Made by a program: the position numbers and the translations under genes. Below, one piece after another: positions 14,075 to 20,532 of a stretch of 33,567 bases of DNA (position 1 is its first letter; every line of letters starts with the position of its first letter). The DNA is from Candidatus Moraniibacteriota bacterium (GTDB lineage Bacteria > Patescibacteriota > Minisyncoccia > Moranbacterales > UBA2206): NCBI GenBank assembly GCA_030679985.1, contig JAUXSI010000011.1, positions 1-33,567 on the forward strand, written 5' to 3'. The notes under the pieces are model-generated. The model worked only from the letters and a program-made list of their open reading frames with translations, did no database searches and was not told where the DNA came from.

Positions 14075-14113
14075 ATAATAAATTCGTTTTCATAGCGATA
14101 GCGGAGAAAACAC
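14075..14113. repeat. Repeat R2, copy 1, shared promoter-like module upstream of the kinase gene
   Basis: A 39-base element matching 15636-15674 at 34 positions. On the minus strand it contains CTCCGCTATCGCTA, a short A-rich stretch, then TATTAT (14080-14075) eight bases before the ATG. There is no TTGACA-like -35; the CGCTA direct repeat occupies that place. An inverted repeat GGAGAA/TTCTCC overlaps its upstream end. Confidence 0.75.
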
Positions 14114-14141
14114 CTTATTCTCCACTATAAAACAAAAGTCC

Positions 14142-14780
14142 TCAGCATATTTGTTTTTTATCTTTTAACTCTGTGAATTTCTTAAAAAAAATATCTAATG
14201 GGTACCTGAAAAATTCTTTAAAAAGGGGGTCAATAAACTCACTGTGATTTTCTCCCCTCTTTTGCATTTTATAGCCAAACAATTCAATAGGCGCTGATGT
14301 CAAAATTAAATCGACTATCCGCTCTTTTTCATTTTGCCCAACTTGGTATTTTTGGATGTATGGCTCGATTATCAAGTGTACAATTTCATGAAGTATGGTA
14401 TAAACCGAAGAAGATTTCATCCCTAAATTATAGATAATTTTATTTGGCACAGAATATGAACCGCCAACTCCATATTTTGTAAGCATTATTTTGAATCTTC
14501 TTCGTATTCTTTTACCGCAGACCTCTTGCAGATTTTCAAAGAACGAATTTTCTATTTCGGAAAATTTCTTAATTATTTCGTCTGCAGATCTTTGATAATC
14601 TTCTTCCTTATATTCATTTTTTAAAGCAAGAAATATTTTTTCTAAATTATCGACTCTTGGATTAATATCATTGGGGAATCGTGGACAATATCCAAACTCG
14701 TCATACCAAGTTAATTTTTCTAATGTATCTTTTATCCTCTGCCTCTCAAGTCTCTCGCTATATGTTATTACTAATGGCAT
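14142..14780 (-). CDS. HExxH-containing protein, probable metallopeptidase
   Basis: A 212-residue soluble protein with a zinc-binding HEIVH (131-135) in the helix TILHEIVHLIIEP, and acidic residues about 16-20 further on (Glu151, Glu153 in NEKER) that could be the third metal ligand. This is the pattern of gluzincin-like or ImmA-like minimal metallopeptidases. No signal peptide or membrane segment is visible, so it should act in the cytoplasm. It is AT-rich and sits between two repeat-bearing spacers. I do not recognise a named family and found no cognate antitoxin-like gene. The 306-base upstream spacer holds a short ORF with His codons. Confidence 0.75.
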   Translation of the reverse strand: MPLVITYSERLERQRIKDTLEKLTWYDEFGYCPRFPNDINPRVDNLEKIFLALKNEYKEEDYQRSADEIIKKFSEIENSFFENLQEVCGKRIRRRFKIMLTKYGVGGSYSVPNKIIYNLGMKSSSVYTILHEIVHLIIEPYIQKYQVGQNEKERIVDLILTSAPIELFGYKMQKRGENHSEFIDPLFKEFFRYPLDIFFKKFTELKDKKQIC

Positions 14781-14891
14781 ATTTAAAATTTATTACAGAA
14801 TAAATATTTGTTATTTACTTTATCATGCTATTTTTTTAATCTAATATCATCGGCACTCTTACATCCTCTTAATCCCTCGAGTTCGGCAATT

Positions 14892-14957
14892 CTAGAAACA
14901 ATTTAGGCGAAAAAACCATAACCTCATGTGCTTTATTGGATGATGTAAATTTTTCAT
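14892..14957 (-). CDS. Possible leader ORF upstream of the metallopeptidase-like gene
   Basis: A 21-codon frame beginning MKNLHHPIKHM and ending at TAG. Its ATG follows GATAAT by eight bases with TTTTAG 17 bases further up, so transcription could start at the ATG. It has three His codons, but not consecutive. The segment ATGAGGTTATGG followed by six T can pair weakly with CCAATAA upstream. No antiterminator partner like that of the two HHH leaders is found, and the regulated ATG is about 110 bases further on. Confidence 0.35.
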   Translation of the reverse strand: MKNLHHPIKHMRLWFFRLNCF

Positions 14958-14992
14958 TTCCTAAAATTATCTCGAACTTTATCTGTCACTAA

Positions 14993-15012
14993 AATAAAAT
15001 TTTGCTTTTTCT
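14993..15012 (+). repeat. Left arm of a 20-base perfect inverted repeat flanking the NUDIX gene
   Basis: The reverse complement of this 20-mer occurs exactly at 15699-15718. A second match, 14 of 14 bases, lies at 14946-14959 against 15753-15766. The gaps between the two matched blocks are nearly the same (33 and 34 bases), so the arms are about 67 bases long with a diverged middle. Confidence 0.85.
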
Positions 15013-15013
15013 G

Positions 15014-15062
15014 TTTTTGATTTTAGACAGAGGGGTTAGGGGTAAATGCCCAAAATCAAAAA
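15014..15062. repeat. 11-bp perfect inverted repeat with G/C-rich loop
   Basis: TTTTTGATTTT (15014-15024) pairs with AAAATCAAAAA (15052-15062) around a 27-base loop containing GGGG runs on + and a nested GGG/CCC pairing. It sits 25 bases beyond the NUDIX stop. No T tract follows on either strand, so it is a hairpin of unknown role, possibly 3'-end protection. Confidence 0.6.
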
Positions 15063-15086
15063 CTCCTTATTTAAAATACCTCCTTT

Positions 15087-15629
15087 TTATTTTCTCCTTC
15101 CATCTGAAAAATTTTGCATCTGCAAATATCTCGAAGCTTCTATTAATGCTTGTTTTTTTCCTACTTCAAAATTATCTTTCTCATTGAATTTATTGATTGC
15201 AGTTTCAATGTCCAACCATTCATAATCCTCGTGCTCATCGCTAAGCTTAACTTCGCCACTTTTATAGAAGACCAGTATTCCAATGCCTTTTCCATAAATT
15301 TGAATTGTTTTTTGCTTTTCTTTGTCTAGAGCATATTCTTTTTCATAATCTGAAAGATAGACCACCGGGCCTACTTCTATTTTTATACCAATTTCTTCCT
15401 TAATCTCTCGGGCTAAGCCCTCTTTAATTTTTTCTCCGTGTTCAACTGCACCTCCTGGTAAATCAAGCTTACCCGCATCTCGAATACTATCTCCAGATCT
15501 TCTTAAAATAAGGACCTTTCCATCTTTAAAAATAACTGCCTTGACTGAAATTTCAAAAAGCCGTCTTTCGATTTTTTTCTTCTTACTTCTCTCGCTCTCT
15601 TGCATCTTGTTATTTTTTTCTTCTATCAT
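15087..15629 (-). CDS. NUDIX hydrolase
   Basis: A 180-residue protein with a complete Nudix box at residues 60-82 (G60, E66, R74, E75, E78, E79, G81), preceded by ISVKAVIFKDGKVLILRR. A charged, Lys-rich N-terminal extension (about 1-22) precedes the domain. The substrate is unknown; nucleoside di- or triphosphate derivatives are typical. TATAAT (15641-15636) lies six bases before the ATG, predicting a leaderless transcript, and is part of repeat R2. The whole gene is bracketed by a 20-base perfect inverted repeat (14993-15012, 15699-15718). It is not a close copy of the NUDIX protein at 2299-2748. Confidence 0.9.
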   Translation of the reverse strand: MIEEKNNKMQESERSKKKKIERRLFEISVKAVIFKDGKVLILRRSGDSIRDAGKLDLPGGAVEHGEKIKEGLAREIKEEIGIKIEVGPVVYLSDYEKEYALDKEKQKTIQIYGKGIGILVFYKSGEVKLSDEHEDYEWLDIETAINKFNEKDNFEVGKKQALIEASRYLQMQNFSDGRRK

Positions 15630-15635
15630 TTTGTT

Positions 15636-15674
15636 ATTATAAATTTATTTTCTTAGCGATAGCGGAAAAAACAC
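15636..15674. repeat. Repeat R2, copy 2, promoter-like module upstream of the NUDIX gene
   Basis: Matches 14075-14113 at 34 of 39 positions in the same orientation and at nearly the same distance from a minus-strand start codon. It includes TTCCGCTATCGCTA and a consensus TATAAT (15641-15636). Confidence 0.75.
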
Positions 15675-15698
15675 TTTTCACCCCTCTAAAAGTAGATA

Positions 15699-15718
15699 AG
15701 AAAAAGCAAAATTTTATT
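15699..15718 (-). repeat. Right arm of the inverted repeat flanking the NUDIX gene
   Basis: Exact reverse complement of 14993-15012. On the + strand it is followed, after 34 bases including TTTAAT, by ATGAAAAATTTA (15755-15766), the same 12 bases that begin the minus-strand leader ORF at 14957. A short + frame MKNLFRLTSFIRTCQ ends within repeat R3. Confidence 0.85.
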
Positions 15719-15763
15719 CCGTAGGTTACGCGCCAACTTTATTTAATGCACTAAATGAAAAAT

Positions 15764-15808
15764 TTATTTCGTTTAACTAGTTTTATCCGTACCTGTCAAT
15801 AATTTGGC
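15764..15808. repeat. Repeat R3, copy 2
   Basis: The core 15783-15808 matches 11215-11240 (24 of 26). On the minus strand it contains a consensus TTGACA (15799-15794), a 17-base spacer and TTAAAC (15776-15771), a possible second promoter about 135 bases upstream of the NUDIX gene. Confidence 0.7.
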
Positions 15809-15891
15809 TCAAATTAAGGTTTGTGTTATGATTTTGATGCGGACGTAAACAACCGGCTTGCACACATATCTTACCATAATTCCACTAAAAT

Positions 15892-16527
15892 ATGAACATA
15901 ATCACCATCTCCGGACTGGACGGGTCGGGCAAATCCACCCAGATCCAAATGCTTAAATCCTATCTTGAATCGCAAGGCAAGCGGGTTTTTTATTTCCATG
16001 CCATCGAGTTCGGCATCGCCACCAAGCTGGCGGAATTAAAGAAAAAATATTGCTTGATTTGCAAAATCAAAGGCTTGTGCCAAATTAAACCGAATATGAA
16101 AAAAAGTGTCACGAAAGCCAATCGGATTCAAATCCAGCTCCGGAAACTGGCGCTCCGGATCGACCTGTGGAGATTCAGCTCGTTAAGCGACAGGTTGCGC
16201 AAAGAAAATTACGATTACATCCTCAGTGACCGTTTTTTTTGGGACAGCATCATCAACATCCGGTATCTGGAAAATAAAGAGGCTGGATTCCAAAACTTGA
16301 AATTAAAAATTGAAAAGCCGGTTCCGTTTTATCTCAACACCGACCCGGAAGCGATCATGCGGCGCGAACGCCAGCCGGACCAGGGATTGCAATATCTCAT
16401 CGACAAGAAAAAACTTTACGACGAATATTTCCAAAATTTCCCCGAAACGAAAATAATCGACGGCAACCGCGACCCAGAAACCGTCTTCGCTGAAATAAAG
16501 GAAAAAATAACACAGGCTCAAAGTTAG
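15892..16527 (+). CDS. Thymidylate kinase-like P-loop kinase
   Basis: A 211-residue protein with Walker A GLDGSGKST (8-16), a DR motif (Asp113-Arg114 in SDRFFWD) and a lid-like RRERQPDQG (157-165), all as in the dTMP-kinase family. The middle region with a cysteine-containing insert (CLICKIKGLC) is not typical of housekeeping Tmk. It lies 34 bases ahead of a flippase gene in a surface-glycan cluster, where thymidylate-kinase-like proteins of unknown substrate also occur in other bacteria. It may act on a sugar or lipid phosphate rather than dTMP, or supply dTDP for dTDP-sugars. Which of these is unresolved. Confidence 0.8.
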   Translation: MNIITISGLDGSGKSTQIQMLKSYLESQGKRVFYFHAIEFGIATKLAELKKKYCLICKIKGLCQIKPNMKKSVTKANRIQIQLRKLALRIDLWRFSSLSDRLRKENYDYILSDRFFWDSIINIRYLENKEAGFQNLKLKIEKPVPFYLNTDPEAIMRRERQPDQGLQYLIDKKKLYDEYFQNFPETKIIDGNRDPETVFAEIKEKITQAQS

Positions 16528-16561
16528 GCACGATATTATATTATACACCTAAATCAATATT

Positions 16562-18082
16562 ATGTCAAGTATCGCAAAATCTGCCCTTTGGGTCACGGTT
16601 TCCGAGATTATCTTCAATCTGTCCGGTTTCATCATCCACAGCATCCTAGGGCGCGTTTTAGGCCCGGCAGACTACGGACGCTACGGCCTTGTCATCACCC
16701 TCACCACGAGGGTGATCGTCCGTATCGGCAACGGCATCCCGACGGCTATGGCCAAATACATCAGCGAGATTTTCGAAACCGACCCGCGCTTGGTTTTGCG
16801 GATAAAAAAACAAGCTATCGTCCTGCAAGCGGTCATCGTCGGCACCATCACGGTCATTTTCTATGCATGCGCCGGTTTGATTTCCAGGGCGCTCGGAGAT
16901 CCGACTTTGGAACCTCTCTTCCGCTTTTCAACCCTGATCATTCCGGCTTTCGCCGCCGCCTCTTTCTATTTCTCCTATTACACCGGCCTGCACCGGTTCA
17001 ATACCCAAGCTACCCTCAAAACCATCCGCTCCGTTTTCCGCATCGTTTTCGTCATCGGACTGGCTTTCATTTTCGGACTCAAAGGTTCGATTTCCGGCTA
17101 CGTCATCGCGCCTTTTTCCGTTTTTGCGATCGCCTACTTGATTGATAAATTCAAAGTTTCCCCAGCATTGGAAAAACAGCAAAAGATTTCCCTGGCCGGC
17201 AAAACCGATTTTGATTGGCGCAAGCTGGTCAACTATGGCTGGCAAGTAGTGGTTTTTTTCCTGGCCTATGAACTATTGATCAGTATCGACTTATATATGG
17301 TCCAGGCGATCCTGCGCGATGAGGCCCTGACTGGAATCTATAACGCCTCTCTCACCGTCGGACGCATCCCCTATTATATTTTTTACGCGATGACCGTTTT
17401 CCTGTTGCCGATGGTTTCCAAGGCCAGCGTCAATAGCAATTTCAAAAATGCCAAAAGCATCATCGACAACGCCCTGCGCATTATGCTGGTTTTACTGGTG
17501 CCGATGATCGTCCTGATGTCCGCCTATTCCCAAGAAATCCTCCAACTGCTCTATGGCCGGAAATATCTGGCCGGAGCGGAACCGATGGCGGCACTGGTCT
17601 ACGGCGTCGGCTTCCTGACGATTTTTTACGTGCTCAGTTTCGCGATGAACGGCGCCGGCAAGACCAAGACGGCGATGTGGATTTCCTTCGCCGGCCTGGT
17701 TCTGAACGTCGCGACCAACTATTTCTTCATCCGGAAATTCGGCATCCTCGGTTCCGCTTATGCCACGACTGCCACTTCTTTCGCCATTATGTTCCTGATG
17801 CTTTATTGGACTAAAAAATATTTCGATGCCGGCCTCAGCCTCGGTGAAACCGCCAAAGTCGCGCTCGCTGGCGCGCTCGCTTATCTTCTTACCTTTATTT
17901 TGCCGTCCGGCCGGTATTTTTTCATCGCGACCGCGGTTATAATTTTCGCTACCTATCTTTTCATTCTTTACGGAATGAAGGGTTTGACCGAAAAAGACGT
18001 GGATCACTTTATGTCCTTGGTGAGGAAGCGAAAAAAAGAAAATGTCGAACAAGAACTTTCCGGCAATGAGCCGAATGCTTGA
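16562..18082 (+). CDS. Oligosaccharide flippase, MOP superfamily (Wzx-like)
   Basis: A 506-residue protein with about 14 hydrophobic segments. The N-terminus SALWVTVSEIIFNLSGFIIHSILGRVLGPADYGRYG is typical of polysaccharide-transport members of the MOP/MATE superfamily (Wzx, RfbX, MurJ relatives). Such proteins move undecaprenyl-linked oligosaccharides from the inner to the outer face of the cytoplasmic membrane. A conserved LLYGRKYLAGAEPM loop lies in the second half. A Lys/Arg-rich cytoplasmic tail ends the protein. It follows the thymidylate-kinase-like gene and converges with the next minus gene, nine bases between the stop codons. Family sure; cargo unknown. Confidence 0.92.
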   Translation: MSSIAKSALWVTVSEIIFNLSGFIIHSILGRVLGPADYGRYGLVITLTTRVIVRIGNGIPTAMAKYISEIFETDPRLVLRIKKQAIVLQAVIVGTITVIFYACAGLISRALGDPTLEPLFRFSTLIIPAFAAASFYFSYYTGLHRFNTQATLKTIRSVFRIVFVIGLAFIFGLKGSISGYVIAPFSVFAIAYLIDKFKVSPALEKQQKISLAGKTDFDWRKLVNYGWQVVVFFLAYELLISIDLYMVQAILRDEALTGIYNASLTVGRIPYYIFYAMTVFLLPMVSKASVNSNFKNAKSIIDNALRIMLVLLVPMIVLMSAYSQEILQLLYGRKYLAGAEPMAALVYGVGFLTIFYVLSFAMNGAGKTKTAMWISFAGLVLNVATNYFFIRKFGILGSAYATTATSFAIMFLMLYWTKKYFDAGLSLGETAKVALAGALAYLLTFILPSGRYFFIATAVIIFATYLFILYGMKGLTEKDVDHFMSLVRKRKKENVEQELSGNEPNA

Positions 18083-18091
18083 CCCCATCCG

Positions 18092-18769
18092 CTAAAACAT
18101 CCGCCCGGATGGCGATATGAACGGGCTGGGCAAATTGATTTCCGGCCATAAAAGCCTCTGCACTTCCCGATTTATAGGATCCAGGTTTTGATCCAGACAA
18201 ACGCTGCCGCTTTGGGAAATTTCCGAAGGGATTTTTTCAAGCCGGCTTTTTTCAACAACGGGGATTTCCGGGCGGACAGCTTCCGCGACTTTCTTTTTTT
18301 CCGCCGCAACCGGAACTATTTTTTTCGGCGCGGCCGGCCGTGCGATCCGACGGTCGGAACTCACCGAGACCTTGTCCGCGTTGACGTCAAAAACGACCCG
18401 GATAGTCTCTCCGGGACGCGCGACAATCGGACCGCTGCTCAGCAGTTTTTTGCCGCCTCTTTCGGTCTTGTGTCTTTCGATGCCGCCCTGGAACGCCGTT
18501 ATGGTATAAACATTATTTTTCGGATCATCAAATTTGCCTTTCTTTCCATTCTCCACTTCGACAAATTTCCCATCCCGGTACATCACCGCCTTATATCTAT
18601 CACTCGCTCCATTGGCAATTATCTCGTAATAAACGACTGTTCCGCCATGCGCCAGGACCCAAGCGGGGTTGCGATATCCGGTCCCCCACCACGAACGGGC
18701 TGACACGGTCTTGTCGGCATAGGCCGTCACGAAAATAACTACCGATAGGACCAGAAGTGATTTCTTCAT
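18092..18769 (-). CDS. Secreted protein of unknown function
   Basis: A 225-residue protein from the ATG at 18769, giving MKKSLLVLSVVIFVTAYA, a clear signal peptide with a likely cleavage after TVSA near residue 24. The frame is open to an ATG at 18832, but the extra 21 residues would spoil the signal sequence. The mature part begins with a Trp/Gly-rich stretch (WWGTGYRNPAW), then a beta-rich region to about residue 135, then a Pro/Ala/Lys linker (about 145-185) and a short C-terminal segment. I recognise no family. It is the last gene of a minus-strand glycosyltransferase series and may be a target or carrier of the surface glycan. Confidence 0.75.
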   Translation of the reverse strand: MKKSLLVLSVVIFVTAYADKTVSARSWWGTGYRNPAWVLAHGGTVVYYEIIANGASDRYKAVMYRDGKFVEVENGKKGKFDDPKNNVYTITAFQGGIERHKTERGGKKLLSSGPIVARPGETIRVVFDVNADKVSVSSDRRIARPAAPKKIVPVAAEKKKVAEAVRPEIPVVEKSRLEKIPSEISQSGSVCLDQNLDPINREVQRLLWPEINLPSPFISPSGRMF

Positions 18770-18878
18770 AATATTCGATAAATTACTTAGATTGCCTTTG
18801 AAAATCATCACCGAGAAAACAAGCCTTCCCATCCGAACGGTAGACTATACCACCTAAGTCGTAATTTGTCAAGAAAAA

Positions 18879-20507
18879 TCACTTCACCCGCAAGTCGAAA
18901 ATTGAAAACTGCCGATAAACTGAGCAGTTTTTGATTTCATATTTTTTCGAAACCTTGGACGGCAATTCGCATTTCTCCTCGGCGTTCCTCAAATAGAACA
19001 GCTGCGATCCGCCCGCCAATTTCACGTCCTCGCTCAATTCGACCACTTCCAAATCCGATTTTTTCGCGACGAAACGCAAGGACTTCAGTGATTTAAAAAG
19101 ATACCCAGCCTGCGCGTCCACGTACGCGGTCTTGCTATCCGAAACGAGGTTGTCGCGCATATATCCCGTTATGAATTCCGCCTCGCCCAATGTGATATAT
19201 TCGAAATCGCCGTTGATTTCGCGCCCGCCGAACTGCAAATCACGGAAAACAGCAAAGTCTTTCTGCAAATTGAAAAATGAAGCCACGATGACCAGCGCGA
19301 TCGCCAACCAGCGCCTATCTGATCTTACCCACAAAAACTTCAGCCAGAATCCCAGAAGAAGGAATGGGACGAATTCCAAAATCAAGAAAAAACGCATCGA
19401 CAATTCGGTCGCCCAGACTATGAAAAATAGGAAAGTCAGGATCGTATAAGTCGCCGCCAATTTGGCAAAAAGTTTTTTCTTCTTGTCTTCTTGTTTTTTT
19501 AATTCACGGAACGCGATATAATACCCTCCGATGGAAAAGACTGACGCTACGATTACGTATGCTACAAAAATGGTCTTATCAGTCAACGGAACCCTTTTAC
19601 TATCCAACTTCTCCGTCCGATTCACAAGGTCGCCATACCCGCATTCTTCTTCATTGCCATAGGCCGCCAGGATGCCATAGTTGGCCCGGATATGGCAAGA
19701 CACGTCCAGGGCGAGATTGTCCGATATGCTGGTATTGCGCTCATTTTTTTCGGTAACGCTCAGGATGAAAACGCGCGTATTCATTCCGCCCGTTTGAAGC
19801 TCGCTGGCGATTTGGGGAGCATTGACCAACAAGGCTCCGGCCACGACCGCGATGACACAACCTTTCGTAAGTGATCCGCCTTTGAAAAGGTAATATGTGA
19901 AAAACAGCGCGGCAATCGGCATAATTATCAATAGCGTAGTGTGAAGCTGGATGCCGACTCCCATCGCGACACCCGCCGTAGCCGCCCACCAAACTTTCCT
20001 ATTTCCTTGCGAACCGCCGATGCGATAGACGGCATAGAGGAAAAGCATCGTGAAAAACGGGGTCGAATTCGGATTCCAAGCGAAGCGGGAATATTTTATG
20101 ACGAAATATGAGATTGAAAACAGCCAAGTCAAAGAAAGTGCGATCGGCTTATTGAAATAAATCCTAGCCAACAGGAAGAACAACGGGATCGAAAGCAATG
20201 AGAAAAATAAGTCCGGATACGCGGCCGCTTCGGGAGTGGCGCCGAATATCCTAGCCGAAATGATCTGGAAATAATAGAAAGCCGGCCCGAGCTTGAAATC
20301 GGTGCCGCCCGCCCTCGGTCCGAGCGGAGGCCAAACACCCTCCTGGATCGAATTTTCAACCACGCCGATATCGCGCGATTGGTCCATATTGAACCGCAAC
20401 CATTCGGAAAAATTATACGCCCGGAAGACGAATCCGACCAATATGATGCCGCACAGGATTGCGATCATTTTCTTATGGGGAGACATATTTTGCAAAAATC
20501 CGTACAT
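18879..20507 (-). CDS. GT-C glycosyltransferase, ArnT/PMT-like (DQxRD type)
   Basis: A 542-residue multi-pass membrane protein. After the first helix, the outer loop has NMDQSRD (40-46); acidic residues here are catalytic in GT39/GT83 transferases, which use polyprenyl-phosphate sugars outside the membrane. Further conserved features are GPRAGGTDFKLGPAFYYFQ, YPDLFFSLLSIPLFFLLAR and KYSRFAWNPNS. The C-terminal soluble part holds a Cys pair (KCELP ... KNCSVY), and another pair (SCHIRAN ... EECGYGD) lies in an outer loop, both also present in the 22421 paralogue. It is one of four homologues here, the last of the minus series before the secreted protein gene. Confidence 0.88.
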   Translation of the reverse strand: MYGFLQNMSPHKKMIAILCGIILVGFVFRAYNFSEWLRFNMDQSRDIGVVENSIQEGVWPPLGPRAGGTDFKLGPAFYYFQIISARIFGATPEAAAYPDLFFSLLSIPLFFLLARIYFNKPIALSLTWLFSISYFVIKYSRFAWNPNSTPFFTMLFLYAVYRIGGSQGNRKVWWAATAGVAMGVGIQLHTTLLIIMPIAALFFTYYLFKGGSLTKGCVIAVVAGALLVNAPQIASELQTGGMNTRVFILSVTEKNERNTSISDNLALDVSCHIRANYGILAAYGNEEECGYGDLVNRTEKLDSKRVPLTDKTIFVAYVIVASVFSIGGYYIAFRELKKQEDKKKKLFAKLAATYTILTFLFFIVWATELSMRFFLILEFVPFLLLGFWLKFLWVRSDRRWLAIALVIVASFFNLQKDFAVFRDLQFGGREINGDFEYITLGEAEFITGYMRDNLVSDSKTAYVDAQAGYLFKSLKSLRFVAKKSDLEVVELSEDVKLAGGSQLFYLRNAEEKCELPSKVSKKYEIKNCSVYRQFSIFDLRVK

Positions 20508-20532
20508 AAATTAAGTTTGGTTTTTAAAAAAA

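Larger units (their letters stand above)
14781..15086. other. Gene-free spacer with leader ORF, inverted-repeat arm and long hairpin
   Basis: No protein-coding gene of normal size is visible in this 306-base stretch. On the minus strand it holds a 21-codon ORF (14957-14892) starting MKNLHHPIKHM, with GATAAT about eight bases before its ATG. A weak hairpin with six following T (14939-14910, minus) lies inside that ORF. A bipartite inverted-repeat arm (14946-14959 and 14993-15012) has its partner beyond the NUDIX gene. An 11-bp inverted repeat (15014-15024 with 15052-15062) encloses a G-rich loop. It probably serves as the NUDIX gene's 3' end and the metallopeptidase gene's leader. Confidence 0.6.

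Noticed and set aside
14142-14780. HExxH protein as the ImmA-like half of a toxin-antitoxin or phage-repressor pair
   Set aside because: No adjacent helix-turn-helix regulator or small partner gene is found; only the metal motif is supported.
10769-15629. Island as a CRISPR, phage or classical transposon insertion
   Set aside because: No regularly spaced repeats, phage structural genes, integrase or transposase frame is visible on either strand.
16523-16529. GTTAGGC matching the integron attC core (GTTRRRY)
   Set aside because: It overlaps the stop codon of the thymidylate-kinase-like gene, no partner RYYYAAC with the right symmetry is near, and no integrase is present. One 7-mer is expected by chance.
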